Of a stretch of DNA of 64,000 nt, positions 38,793 through 48,219 are shown piece by piece. The notes under the pieces were generated by a model that did not search any database, was not told the DNA's origin, and worked only from the letters and a program-made list of their open reading frames with translations. Made by a program: the position numbers and the translations under genes. Source of the stretch: Methylorubrum rhodesianum (GTDB lineage Bacteria > Pseudomonadota > Alphaproteobacteria > Rhizobiales > Beijerinckiaceae). The stretch spans positions 62,001-126,000 of the forward strand of contig NZ_JACHOS010000009.1 in assembly GCF_014199985.1 (NCBI RefSeq), given 5' to 3'. Position 1 is the first letter of the stretch. Each line of letters starts with the position of its first letter.

Positions 38793-40735
38793 ACCCGCTG
38801 CGCGCCGCCGGGCCGGTCCTGCTCGCCGTCGTCGGAAGCCTCGGCTGGTCCGTGACCGCGGCGGCGCAGCCCGCCCCCGTGCGCACCGGCGTGCTCCAGC
38901 TCGACGAGCGCCGGGGCGCCGTGATCCTCGACACACCCCAGCTCTCCGGGAGCGCCGAGATCATCGACGAGAGCGCGCTGCGCTTCTACGCAGCCCAGCG
39001 CCAGGGCGAGCGCGTCCAGGCCGAGATCGCCCGGCTGCGCCGCCGCCACCCGAACTGGACCGTTCCCGCCGACCTCGACACCCTCAAGCCGAGCCCACCC
39101 GAGGAGGCTCCGATGTGGGATCTCTTCACGGCGGGTCGCTTCGACGAGCTGCGCACCGCCATCAGCGTGCGCCAATCGGCGGATCCCGGCTGGCAGCCCT
39201 CGGAGGATCTCGCGCGCAAGCTGAACCGGGGGACCCTGCGCAGCGCGGCCCGCGCGGCCGTCCGGGACGGCGCCTGGGAGGCCATCATCGCCCGGGTGAA
39301 GGCCTCCCAGGAGACCGTGCAGAATCTCGACATCGACATCGCCTGGACGTTGGCGGAAGCCTATGCCCGCACGGGCGACCTCGCCCAAGCCTCCACGGTC
39401 TACCGCACACTCCTCACGGAGCAGACCGATGCGGGCCTGCGTCTCGCGACGGTCCAGAAAGCCATGGCGGCGATGCCGATCGCGTCGGTCGAGCCGCTTC
39501 TGACCCTCGGCAGCCGCGGCGCGGACGGCGCCGACGAGTTCCGGGCGATCCGGCCTGACGTGACCCGGGCCCGCATGGTGGCGGTCCTGCACGGGGAGCC
39601 GGCGGGGCGGATCGAGCCCGCCGAACTCGCCGCGGTCGGCGAGCAGGCCCGCCGCCTCGGCAACCCGTCGCAGATCGCCCTGCTCGGCTGGTACGCCTAT
39701 CACCGCCGCCAGTTCCGGGAGGCGCTGGACTGGTTCAAGCTGGCCCAGAGCAGGGGCGGCGACGCCGCCGTGGCGACGGGGCTGGCCCTGTCCCTGCGCG
39801 AGATGGGGCAGACCCGTGAGGCGGAGGATATCGTCTTCGCGTGGCGTGCCGCCTCCGTGACGAACCTCGCTCTCTACGTCGACATCATGGAACGCAGCCT
39901 GGGCGAGAGCTCGGGCGCGGCCGTGGAGCCCGAGCGGCTCGACCGCTTCGCCAAGGTCGTCCTCGCGACCGGCTCGGCGGAGGGCGCGCAGTCCTTGGGC
40001 TGGTACGCCTACAATGCTTGCCAGTTCGATGCCGCCGCCGACTGGTTCCAGCGGGCCGTGGGGTGGAAGCCGCGAGAATCCTCGGTTCTCGGCTACGCCC
40101 TCAGCCTCTCTCGCCTGAAGCGGACCCGCGAATATCTGGAGATCGTCAACCGCTACGACGGGCTGTTCCCGAAGGTGGTCGGGCTCGTCTTCGCCGAACC
40201 CGACCCCCAAGCGCGCGACACCGGCCCCTGCGGACCGGCTCCGGCAACGCCGCAGCCGGCGGCCGCCGCGCCCACCCGGATCAAGGTTCCCAGGCCGACC
40301 GCCACCGCGGCCGCGGTGGCGGTCCGGCCACTCCCCGTCCTGCGCGGCGAGTTCCCCATCGCCGTCGCCGCCGAGAACCCGCTGCGACAGGGCGAGGGCG
40401 GTGCCGCTCCGCCGCGTCCCCGCGAGGGCGAGTACCTGCGCGAGGTGCGCGACGCCCCGCCGCTCATCGCCCGGCGCGTCGTCGGCGTCGGGCCGATGCC
40501 CTACGAGCGCTACGGCTTCACCCTGCTGCCGGGCTGGAACGGGATGGTTCGGGCGAGCCTGCAGGCGGGTCCGCCGACGCCGGCGGTGGGAACCCTCGCG
40601 CAAGCCGAGACCGGCACAACGATCCAGGCCGGTTCGCCGCGGCCCGGCCAGTTCCGGGACGGGGAGCGGTTCGGCCCCTTCGATACGGCCGCGACTGGCC
40701 GCGGTGAACCGGGCATTGCAGGACGGGATCGATGA
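38777..40735 (+). CDS. Exported TPR protein of the cellulose locus
   Basis: The 652-aa protein has a signal peptide (LLAVVGSLGWSVTAAAQPA) and TPR/SEL1-like helical repeats, two of them near-duplicates (LLGWYAYHRRQFREALDWFK and LGWYAYNACQFDAAADWFQR). A Pro/Ala-rich C-terminal third follows, with a short conserved-looking segment PMPYERYGFTLLPGWNGM. It lacks the beta-barrel of BcsC, so it would be a periplasmic scaffold rather than an export channel. It overlaps the BcsZ-like end upstream and BcsN downstream (ATGA), supporting an origin in a cellulose synthesis operon. Confidence 0.7.
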   Translation: MPRPLNPLRAAGPVLLAVVGSLGWSVTAAAQPAPVRTGVLQLDERRGAVILDTPQLSGSAEIIDESALRFYAAQRQGERVQAEIARLRRRHPNWTVPADLDTLKPSPPEEAPMWDLFTAGRFDELRTAISVRQSADPGWQPSEDLARKLNRGTLRSAARAAVRDGAWEAIIARVKASQETVQNLDIDIAWTLAEAYARTGDLAQASTVYRTLLTEQTDAGLRLATVQKAMAAMPIASVEPLLTLGSRGADGADEFRAIRPDVTRARMVAVLHGEPAGRIEPAELAAVGEQARRLGNPSQIALLGWYAYHRRQFREALDWFKLAQSRGGDAAVATGLALSLREMGQTREAEDIVFAWRAASVTNLALYVDIMERSLGESSGAAVEPERLDRFAKVVLATGSAEGAQSLGWYAYNACQFDAAADWFQRAVGWKPRESSVLGYALSLSRLKRTREYLEIVNRYDGLFPKVVGLVFAEPDPQARDTGPCGPAPATPQPAAAAPTRIKVPRPTATAAAVAVRPLPVLRGEFPIAVAAENPLRQGEGGAAPPRPREGEYLREVRDAPPLIARRVVGVGPMPYERYGFTLLPGWNGMVRASLQAGPPTPAVGTLAQAETGTTIQAGSPRPGQFRDGERFGPFDTAATGRGEPGIAGRDR

Positions 40736-41757
40736 TGGGACCGATGCTCTGCCTCGACCGGCCGCACCGCCCCACCGCACGCTCGCTGTTCCGGATCGGC
40801 GGCGTCCTGCTCGGCCTCACCCTGCTCGGCGCCTGCCAGAGCTCAACGGCGCGCCGGACGACGCCGCGCTTCGAGACCGCTTTCAGCGCGCTCGGAACGA
40901 CCGGCAACCGGCCGCTCGTTTCGCTCCCGAACAGCGGCCCCGTGGCCTCCGTGACCGAGACGCAATCAAGCGCCGGCCTGAGGCAGCGCATCGTTTTCGC
41001 GGGCTCCCGCGGTCGGATTGATCTGACGGTGGCGTCGGGCCGCGTCTGGGACGACCCGGCCATGGCGAAGCCGAGCCGGACCGGCATCGCTGCCGAACTC
41101 GCGAGCCTCGAAGGCGGCAACGCCTACCGCATCGTGAGCCGGCCTGTGCACAACGCCTACGGCCCCCTGGGCGTGGCCCTGAGCGAACGCTGCGCCTACG
41201 CCTGGCAATGGATCGACGGCCTCGAGCGCGTCGAACTGGGTCGCAGCGCGCTGCGCGGACCGGTCTCGGTTTCTCTGCGCGTGCAGCATTGCCATCGGCA
41301 GCCGACCGGGGCCGAGGCGCTGTTGGCCGACCTCGTCCGGATGCGGCTCGGGCCGGCGTCGGATCCGGGCACGGGAATCCAGCGCCGACGCGTCGCGAGC
41401 CCGAAACCGAAGCAGACCGAACCGGCCGAGACGGCTGCCTCCGCGGTTCCGGCGAGCCCCCAGGCGGCCGCCACGTCGGTTGCGGTGAACGGCAGCCGCA
41501 CCCTCGTGATGCTGCCGCAAGGGCCTGCAGCCCCGCAATACCTAGCGCAGCCCGCACCCGCCGCCGTTGGACCTGCCCTCCCAGCGGTTCCCCGGCCGGT
41601 TGCTGCGGGCAGCGCAACGGATCGCCCGCGCTTCCTCACCGACGCGGTGCCGCCATCTAGCCCCACTTCCGGGACTTCCTCCCCCAATCCGCAAAGCGCT
41701 CCGACCGAGTCTTCGGCCCGCTTCCCCACCGGACCCAGGCCACCTCAGGGCTGGTGA
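40732..41757 (+). CDS. bcsN: Cellulose biosynthesis lipoprotein BcsN
   Basis: The 341-aa protein has a lipoprotein signal (GVLLGLTLLGACQSS, lipidated Cys near residue 32) and the BcsN pattern: RQRIVFAGSRGRIDLTVASG and later SRPVHNAYGPLGVALSERC with YAWQWIDGLERV. BcsN is found in rhizobial-type cellulose operons; its biochemical role is not settled. The last 120 residues are Pro/Ala/Ser-rich and probably disordered. It is translation-coupled to the TPR gene. bcsA and bcsB are absent from the window. Confidence 0.75.
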   Translation: MMGPMLCLDRPHRPTARSLFRIGGVLLGLTLLGACQSSTARRTTPRFETAFSALGTTGNRPLVSLPNSGPVASVTETQSSAGLRQRIVFAGSRGRIDLTVASGRVWDDPAMAKPSRTGIAAELASLEGGNAYRIVSRPVHNAYGPLGVALSERCAYAWQWIDGLERVELGRSALRGPVSVSLRVQHCHRQPTGAEALLADLVRMRLGPASDPGTGIQRRRVASPKPKQTEPAETAASAVPASPQAAATSVAVNGSRTLVMLPQGPAAPQYLAQPAPAAVGPALPAVPRPVAAGSATDRPRFLTDAVPPSSPTSGTSSPNPQSAPTESSARFPTGPRPPQGW

Positions 41758-41877
41758 TGTGTTCTGCGCTCACTTGTTGGATGCTTCGGGTGCGCCGGAA
41801 TAGATCGGGCCGGCAGCGTCCTCAGCAGATGTCCGGACGGCATTCATCGCCCGCGCAAATATCGGTCTGACAGCAAC

Positions 41878-42753
41878 CTACTTGGGACCCAGCGATGCCT
41901 CGATGAGACGACTCACCTCCTGCCAAGCCGGCGCCGGCGGCGTGACCAAGTCGAAGTGTCCGGCATCCGGGACGTTGATGAGCTGCGGCGCGCGTCCGGA
42001 CCGGCCTCGCAAAGCGCGGGCATAGTCGTAGGCAACCCATGGCGGCGTGAGCCGGTCCAGAACGCCGCTGACCAGAAAGATCGGCACCCCTGCAGGCGGG
42101 AGGGCTGCGGGTGAGACCTCCGATAGCTTGTCGGCTGGAGCGAGCCGCTCGACAATGCCCGGGCCGCAGAGCACAGGGACGAACCGCGCGAACGTCGCAA
42201 GATCCCCTACCCCGCCCAGGCTGATCACAGCCCGCGGCACAAGCCGAGTTATGGCTCGAAGAGGGCTCGCGGCGGGAAGTGAGCCGCGCGAGGCTGCCCA
42301 GAGGGCGAGATGGCCACCCGCCGAATGCCCCACGAACACCACGCGCGAGAGGTCCAGGTGGTGGGCTCCCGCCTCTTCAGCGAGGCGGTCCAGAGCGGCG
42401 CCGACGTCTTGATAGGTTCCGGGATAGCCGCCACCGTCCTCGTTGGCACGCCGGTAGCCGATGCTCCACACGGCAACGCCGCGCCGCGTCAGGTCTGGGC
42501 CCAGGTGACGCATCTGCTCGCGCCCGGCGGTGGCAACACTCCAGCAACCGCCGTGGATGAGAACCGCGACTGGGTGTGGGCCAGAGCTGTCGGGTAGGAA
42601 GACGTCGATGCCTTGAGACGGGGCGTCACCGTAGGTGAGTTGCAGCGTCGGCGGAGGCCGCAACAGATCCCGAAAGACCGCGAGCTCCACCGGCTCGGCC
42701 GATGCCGGACCAATCGCGAGCACTGACAAAGTGAGGATTGCGCAACGCTTCAT
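41878..42753 (-). CDS. Secreted alpha/beta hydrolase (esterase/BD-FAE-like)
   Basis: The 291-aa protein has a signal peptide (MKRCAILTLSVLAIGPASA) and an alpha/beta hydrolase fold. The oxyanion motif is VLIHGGCWSV, the nucleophile elbow is VFVGHSAGGHLALWA, the acid is probably in VSGVLDRLTPPWVAYDY, and the catalytic His is in PDAGHFDLV. The layout is close to BD-FAE/kynurenine-formamidase-like esterases. The start at 42753 follows AAGGAGG. An upstream in-frame extension has no signal character. Confidence 0.85.
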   Translation of the reverse strand: MKRCAILTLSVLAIGPASAEPVELAVFRDLLRPPPTLQLTYGDAPSQGIDVFLPDSSGPHPVAVLIHGGCWSVATAGREQMRHLGPDLTRRGVAVWSIGYRRANEDGGGYPGTYQDVGAALDRLAEEAGAHHLDLSRVVFVGHSAGGHLALWAASRGSLPAASPLRAITRLVPRAVISLGGVGDLATFARFVPVLCGPGIVERLAPADKLSEVSPAALPPAGVPIFLVSGVLDRLTPPWVAYDYARALRGRSGRAPQLINVPDAGHFDLVTPPAPAWQEVSRLIEASLGPK

Positions 42754-42852
42754 GCCAGCCTCCTTGCGCAGGAGTGATGCTCTGGATCGAGGCGATAAGT
42801 TGAGCCGTATCGTAGCAAGGCCGCTCCTCATCACGGCCCTGCCAAGCTCAGG

Positions 42853-43662
42853 CTAGTGGCGAATGCCACGCGTGACCCAGTACTGACGGGGAACGCAGAT
42901 ACCGAGCGGCGTCGAGAACTGAGCATGGAAGGCGATGAAGTCGCGGCGCAGATCGGCGCGCCGATCCTCGTCGAGGCTGGTCGCCAGGGATTTGGTCGGG
43001 CCGTAGCCGCCGGCGAACCGCTCCCAGGCTGCCTCGGCGGTCGGCTCGCGGTAGAACGAGACGCCCTTCTCGAAAGCTAACTCGAAGTCCCGACCCAGCA
43101 GCTCCTCAAGCCGCTCTGTGCGGCCCCACTCGAATGGCGAGGGCGGGGCCGAAGTGGGCGGCGGCGGCATGAAGGGCTTCATCACCATGAACATCCTGAA
43201 CACATTGTCGTCCGACAGCCAGGTGGTGAGGCAAATCCGTCCGCCCTTGCGGCAGACCCGCGCCAACTCAGCGGCTGCGGCCTCAGGCCGGCTCGCGAAC
43301 ATCACGCCGCAGGTGGAAATGACGGCGTCGAACGCGCCATCGGCGAAAGGCAGATTCTCGGCGTCGCCCAGTTGGTAGAGGATGTCGAGGCCCTCGGTCC
43401 GCGCCTGCTCGGCGGCGAACGACAAGAGGTCGGCGCTGATGTCAGCCCCAGTCACCTGTGCACCCCGCCGCGCGACGACGCGCGAAGTCCAGCCTGTGCC
43501 GGTGGCGAGGTCGAGCACCCGCTCGCCCGGCTTCGGATCGAGCCGCAACACGCAGTGTTCGATACTGTCGGCGATGCCGCGACTGATCTCGTTGTACTGA
43601 GCTCCGCCGGAGTTCCAGATACTGGCAGACTTGGCGTTATGAGGTTGGATCTCGTAGCTCAT
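42853..43662 (-). CDS. Class I SAM-dependent methyltransferase
   Basis: The 269-aa protein has the Rossmann-type methyltransferase core: motif I is VLDLATGTGWTSRVVARRGA, followed by TGADIS, motif III/IV in NLPFADGAFDAVISTCGVMF, and RVCRKGGRICLTTW. It is related to the UbiE/Methyltransf_11 group, but the substrate is not evident. It is on the minus strand, 100 nt upstream of the hydrolase gene and possibly transcribed with it. Confidence 0.85.
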   Translation of the reverse strand: MSYEIQPHNAKSASIWNSGGAQYNEISRGIADSIEHCVLRLDPKPGERVLDLATGTGWTSRVVARRGAQVTGADISADLLSFAAEQARTEGLDILYQLGDAENLPFADGAFDAVISTCGVMFASRPEAAAAELARVCRKGGRICLTTWLSDDNVFRMFMVMKPFMPPPPTSAPPSPFEWGRTERLEELLGRDFELAFEKGVSFYREPTAEAAWERFAGGYGPTKSLATSLDEDRRADLRRDFIAFHAQFSTPLGICVPRQYWVTRGIRH

Positions 43663-43881
43663 GGTGCCTCCAACTCACACGGGGCCCCCAGATCAAGATG
43701 CAGCTTCTCGCATGCGGAAGTCCATCGTCATGTTCATCGCCGATCCGACTAACTCCGAGCAAGCCTCCGACATGAACCTCAGTGCTCCCGCAGCACATTC
43801 GGCAATCATCAGATGTCGGATGACCTTGCCCCTGGTCTGCCCTCATTCCGAAACTAGGATCCGTTGTCCAGGAGAGGGGCG

Positions 43882-44066
43882 ATGAAGAAGAGCCGGTTCG
43901 GCTATCAGCGTCTGCTCATCCTGTTGCCGGGCGAGGGCCCCACGCTGAATCACAAGAAGCTCTTCCGGCTCGACCGGGAGGAGCGGTAATCGGTGCGCAG
44001 GCGCGGCGGCCTTGGGCGAATACTGGGCACGCAGGCTCCGGCCGCTGTGCCTCAGGAGCCGAACCA
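43882..44066 (+). pseudogene. IS3-family transposase (OrfB) remnant
   Basis: The frame reads MKKSRFGYQRLLILLPGEG, then LNHKKLFRLDREER, a stop (TAA at 43987), and, still in frame, SVRRRGG and LGTQAPAAVPQEPNQ. This matches the stretch of IS3-type OrfB transposases usually reading RFGYRRLHILLRREG, NHKKLFRLYREE, RRRGGRKRALGTRAP and PNQRWSLDFV. The rest, including the DDE catalytic core, is missing. It is therefore a decayed fragment, sitting right beside the 3' end of the FAD monooxygenase gene. Confidence 0.75.
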
Positions 44067-44096
44067 GGGACCCGTTCCGCGTCGGCGGGATCGGGC

Positions 44097-45362
44097 TCAG
44101 CCCGCTCCGGCGCTGACAGCGTCGACGGCGGGGCTTTCCAGGCTCGGCCCCGCAGGGCCGACATTGGCTTTCGAGCCGAACGCGTGTGCTGGTCCGCCGA
44201 TCCGAGCGAAGGGCGAGGCCGTGCGGTCAGTCAGTCTGGTAAACCTGTCACGTAAATACAGGTATGTTCTCGCAGGGATCCGCTTGAGCAGGCGAGAGCG
44301 CCTCGCGAGCAGAAGCGTGAAGAAGGTGGGTGCGTTGTAGCGGATGTAGCGTGGAAGGTTCTCGAACCATTCCGCACTCAGGCGCGCATCCCGTTGCACG
44401 CGAGCGAGTGCGCGGTGGCGTCGAAGCTCGAACACGTCCAGGGCGCGGGCAAGACTGTCGTGCTCGCTCAAGGCCGAGGCGAGCGCGATCGCGTCGTCGA
44501 TGGCTAGACGCGTTCCCGAACCGATCGTGAAATGGGTCGTATGTGCGGCATCGCCGATCAGCACCAAGTTGTCCGCGTGCCACGATCGGTTGACCAAGGT
44601 ACGGAAGCTCGACCATGCCAGCCTGTTGTCATGGCTGTCGCGGCTGATCAGTTCGTGGCCGTCGAGATGCTTGGCGAATATGCTTTCCAGCACTCGCAAC
44701 TCGGCATCCGCGACCATCGTGCCAAGACCGAGCGCATTCCACGTCTCCGGCGCACATTCCACGATGAATGTACTGGCTCCCTCCTTGAAGGAGTAGGCGT
44801 GAAACCAGACCCATCCGGCGTGGGTCGGAACGAATCCGAAAGTGAAGGAGGAAAACTGCCGTGTCGTCGCGAGCCAGATGTATTTGTTGCGACCGGCTTC
44901 GATCCGCGGTCGGAATTGGTCCGCGTGATGCCGACGCAACTGACTCGCGACGCCGTCCGCCGCCACGATGAGGTCGGCGTCGGCGACCTGACTCGGCTCG
45001 CAAATCTCGCTCTCGAACCGAATGTCGACCCCTAGCGCGAGCGCCCGCTCGATCAGGATCTGCAGGAGGCGACGACGACATATGCCGTAGCCCCCGCCTC
45101 CGTAGTGAAGCGGCGGTTGTCCCTCGACATCGACCACTTGCCCGGACCAAGGAACCGCCTGATCCGCGATCGCCCGCGCGCTGTCCGGATCGTTGGTCCG
45201 CAGGGTGGCAAGAAGATCGTCCCAGAAGACGACGCCCCACCCATGTGTTGTTCCAGCCGGGTTTCGCTCGTGGACAACGATCTCATGGTTCGGGTTGCGC
45301 CGCTTCATCACGATCGCGAAATACAATCCGGCAGGCCCCGCACCGACACATGAGATCTTCAT
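44097..45362 (-). CDS. FAD-dependent aromatic monooxygenase
   Basis: The 421-aa protein starts with the FAD-binding fold MKISCVGAGPAGLYFAIVMK. It continues with ERNPAGTTHGWGVVFWDDLL and the second FAD motif NLVLIGDAAHTTHFTIGSGT. It resembles the flavoprotein part of anthraniloyl-CoA or salicylyl-CoA hydroxylases, also related to tryptophan-type hydroxylases, without the fused second domain. The last 30 residues (from PAHAFGSKANVG) look unconserved and end about 30 nt from the transposase remnant, so the C-terminus may have been altered by insertion. It stands alone. Confidence 0.8.
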   Translation of the reverse strand: MKISCVGAGPAGLYFAIVMKRRNPNHEIVVHERNPAGTTHGWGVVFWDDLLATLRTNDPDSARAIADQAVPWSGQVVDVEGQPPLHYGGGGYGICRRRLLQILIERALALGVDIRFESEICEPSQVADADLIVAADGVASQLRRHHADQFRPRIEAGRNKYIWLATTRQFSSFTFGFVPTHAGWVWFHAYSFKEGASTFIVECAPETWNALGLGTMVADAELRVLESIFAKHLDGHELISRDSHDNRLAWSSFRTLVNRSWHADNLVLIGDAAHTTHFTIGSGTRLAIDDAIALASALSEHDSLARALDVFELRRHRALARVQRDARLSAEWFENLPRYIRYNAPTFFTLLLARRSRLLKRIPARTYLYLRDRFTRLTDRTASPFARIGGPAHAFGSKANVGPAGPSLESPAVDAVSAGAG

Positions 45363-46017
45363 CAAAACGCTCCATCCAGCCTTATGCTTCAGGCATCATG
45401 ACGCGAAGCACTGCCGGCATGCCATTATTACATGCGAAATCATGCCATTGAGATTGCGACAGCAGTCTTCACTCCTGCATACAGCAAGGACATCGGCGGT
45501 TCTTGGAGGATGCAGGAATACGGACGATCATCCTGCGTGATAGTGCAGTCGCGGCAGCACGACGAAAGCCGGCGATGAGAGCTTGGGATGAGCCACCAAT
45601 GAGTGCAACTTCGATTGTGGATGGTGGTCGTAACCCTAAGGAGCCACGCTCGGCCTCTTCGTCGTCCCGGACGGGTCCCATCCTTCCGCAGGCAGCTTGG
45701 GCGCGGGAGCCGGCCGACGACTGCACCTGCGTTCCTTGATCGATGCGCGCCCTGGACCGGGCCGACGGTGGATATGGCACCAAAGCTTGCCTGAACGGCC
45801 GGCGGGCATTGCCCGAAGGCTGGCGCGGCGATTCAGGCACCGTCAGCCGAGGCTGGTCCCGGCTCCTCCCTGTCCTGTCGGATCAAGCGCATTACCGACG
45901 GACGATGTAGTGTTTCCTAGACAGATGTCGCGGCTCGGCGGGCTCGATGTACGGGCATACGCTCTCGCCTGACGTGCCCCAGAGCGATGCGTTGTCCTCT
46001 GGCAAGGAGACGACCTT
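45363..46017. other. Intergenic region before the Gly-rich secreted protein
   Basis: About 655 bases with no gene that I can support. Open frames are short, without ribosome sites or recognisable families. Confidence 0.45.
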
Positions 46018-46509
46018 ATGAAAGCTCTCTTGATTTCTTCTGCGGCCTTCGCCGCCTTCATCGTGACCAACGTGGCGGCCGACGCTCGTGGATTTCGTGG
46101 CGGCGGTGGCGGCTTCCGTGGCGGCGGCTTCGCCGGTGGCGGCTTCCGCGGCGGTGGATTCGGTGGCGGTGGTTTCCGAGGTGCCGCGCTGGGTGGAGGG
46201 ATGCGGGGTGGCATCAGTCGCCCGGGTGGACCGACCTGGGGTGGAGCACGACCCGGCTGGAACGGCCGGACCTGGGGTGGGGCGCGACCCGGCTGGGGTG
46301 GGGGCAGACCTATCGCTGGCCGGCCCGGCTACGGCTACGGCCGCTATGGCTATCGTGGTTATGGGTGGGGTGGCTATCCCTACGGCTACGGTCTGGCCGC
46401 GGCCGGGCTCGGAGCAGCCGCAGCCGCTGGCTACTACGGGAGCACCTACGGCGGTTGTGGGCCATATGCGTATTACGACTCATACACCGGCGTCTGCCAG
46501 CCCTACTGA
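46018..46509 (+). CDS. Gly/Arg/Tyr-rich secreted protein
   Basis: The 163-aa protein has a signal peptide (MKALLISSAAFAAFIVTNVA, then ADARG). The middle repeats short GGGFRGGGF-type units, then WGGARPGW units, then Tyr/Gly-rich sequence, and ends with two cysteines near CGPYAYYDSYTGVCQPY. It is low in complexity and probably surface or envelope associated; no function is known. AAGGAG precedes the ATG. Confidence 0.75.
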   Translation: MKALLISSAAFAAFIVTNVAADARGFRGGGGGFRGGGFAGGGFRGGGFGGGGFRGAALGGGMRGGISRPGGPTWGGARPGWNGRTWGGARPGWGGGRPIAGRPGYGYGRYGYRGYGWGGYPYGYGLAAAGLGAAAAAGYYGSTYGGCGPYAYYDSYTGVCQPY

Positions 46510-46587
46510 CAAGCATCACGACCCTTTCCGTGCCTGAAGGGTCGTACAAACCTCTGCCCGCATCCAGATGCAGGGAAACCACACGCT

Positions 46588-47019
46588 ATGATCACGAAGA
46601 TTGCATCTTCCCTCATTGTTGCGGCTTGCCTGACCTCGGCTGCTCTTGCTCAGTCGGATGGTTACGTTCGCGAGCCCACAGCGCTCATCCACGGCAATTA
46701 CTGCGGCGCGGGCAACAACGCGCCGCTGCCACCCGTTGATGCGCTTGATCTCGCTTGCGCTCGGCACGACGCCTGTACGCCGAGCGGGCGCTTGCCCTCA
46801 CGAGCCTGTAACGTGCGGTTCCAGCGCGAGACCGAATTCATCTCGCGCGACCCACGCCAGCCGGACGATCTGCGAGCGCTGGCAGGCTTCATCTCCGCCG
46901 GCGCCGCCCTTATGCCGTTCGATCCGAGCGCTCCTGTCGGGGTGACGCGGGTGCCGGCTGCGAATCGATATGGATTGCATCCGCCCGGTTCATACCGTCC
47001 GGCCGCCTACGCATACTAG
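46588..47019 (+). CDS. Secreted phospholipase A2-like protein
   Basis: The 143-aa protein has a signal peptide (ITKIASSLIVAACLTSAALA). Its core IHGNYCGAGNNAPLPPVDAL followed by DLACARHDACTPSGRLPSRA matches the phospholipase A2 pattern: a calcium loop like YCGxGN and the helix ACxxHDxC with the catalytic His-Asp pair. The C-terminus is Pro-rich. Activity on phospholipids is an inference from this motif. It lies 78 nt after the Gly-rich protein gene on the same strand. Confidence 0.7.
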   Translation: MITKIASSLIVAACLTSAALAQSDGYVREPTALIHGNYCGAGNNAPLPPVDALDLACARHDACTPSGRLPSRACNVRFQRETEFISRDPRQPDDLRALAGFISAGAALMPFDPSAPVGVTRVPAANRYGLHPPGSYRPAAYAY

Positions 47020-47117
47020 GCTCGGGCCACGACGGTTCGCCGTTGGCGTCGGCGAGGCGGCCGGCAGCAAGGAACCGACTGCCGATCGGCGTCATCGCGT
47101 GATGGCACCGATCTTCG

Positions 47118-47351
47118 TCAAAGACCCAGCCGTGCAACCTCGATGAGAACATCCTCGAGGTAGGCCCTGAGACGGCCGATGCCGGAGGCGCTCGGCCCGA
47201 CGATGCTGAAACCGATCAGTTCCTTGCGGGCATGCACCCTGCGGAGCAGGGCCTCGGCTTTCGCTGCGATCTCGCGCTCCGTCGGCGCGCGCAGAATGCA
47301 CCCGGTCTGATGGGTCGTGATCCGAATCTCGAAGAGGGGTGTCTCCGTCAT
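47118..47351 (-). CDS. Small hypothetical protein
   Basis: The 77-aa product begins MTETPLFEIRITTHQTGCIL and has the composition of a small folded alpha/beta protein (REIAAKAEALLRRVHARKEL, then LRAYLEDVLIEVARLGL). I do not recognise it. The ATG at 47351 is chosen over a longer reading because the extra residues are uneven in composition; no strong ribosome site is seen. Confidence 0.45.
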   Translation of the reverse strand: MTETPLFEIRITTHQTGCILRAPTEREIAAKAEALLRRVHARKELIGFSIVGPSASGIGRLRAYLEDVLIEVARLGL

Positions 47352-48219
47352 GGCTGGATGATGAGACAGCAATTCTAAGGCGAAATCTTGTCCGCTAGAT
47401 CGAGATCGATATTCGCACAAGTTAATTGCGCAATCAATGCTTCGTACCTGCGACCTCGGCTTGAGATCTACATCAACGGGATTAGAGATCTACCGAAAGG
47501 CGGCGGGCGCGTCCCGAGCCTTGTCCGGCCGATGCGGATTGCCCAGGCACGGCCTCGCATAGGCGGCCCAATCGTTCCCCGCCCCGAGCGGGTGAGGCTG
47601 TGTGCGGTCTTCCTCCACCTCGGCCCCGGACGGTTCAATGCCTTCAGGCCATGGGCGTCGCGCCCGAGCAGCGCCGGAAGGCCTGTGTGAAAGCCGAGGG
47701 CTCGGCGACGTCCAACACCCCAGAAATGGAGCGAGCGCTGCCGTCGTCACCACGCCTCGTCCCGCTCTCCAAGCCGCGAGGTTCGCGGACGGGGCCATCA
47801 TCCGAATGCAGACCCTCGGGATGCAGCGCCGACATGAGCGGAGGATGGACCGACACGAACGGCGCATGGATCGGCGGGTAAATCGCCAGGACCGGCGGAT
47901 GGATCGATTCGATCGGCGGATGGAACGGTGAAACGGAACGCGTGCGCGGGCCCGCGACGTCATCCAGACAAGGCAGCGCGCGGACGCCGCCGCATCCCGT
48001 CGCTCGCGCGTCGCGGGATCGTAAGGCGAAGCAGGGCTGTCCCGTCCGATCAAGCGGGGCGTACGGGAGCCGCCGATAGTGATCCCGGCAGCGCCTTCCG
48101 TGACGGTGCGGCCCCGGCGGCGCGCCCCATCCGGTCGCGCGGCTCCGCGAGCGCTCCTGAAGCGCCCCTGGAGCGTCCCTGGCGCAGCTCGGCTCCCTGA
48201 TCGAACAGGAGGAGGCTCC
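47352..48219. other. Long region without a supported gene, with RRMDR-coding repeats
   Basis: About 870 bases. Near 47463-47493 GAGATCTAC occurs twice 22 bp apart. At about 47830-47931 a short unit encoding RRMDR in the plus frame is repeated four or five times; the open frame around it (47602-47931) has no signal or family and could be the tail of a decayed gene. The end of the region holds the AGGAGGAGG ribosome site of the pta remnant. Confidence 0.4.

Noticed and set aside
47461..47493. TTGAGATCTACATCAA as an anaerobox
   Set aside because: Spacing between the half sites is wrong (16 instead of 14 bases); only the GAGATCTAC direct repeat is real.
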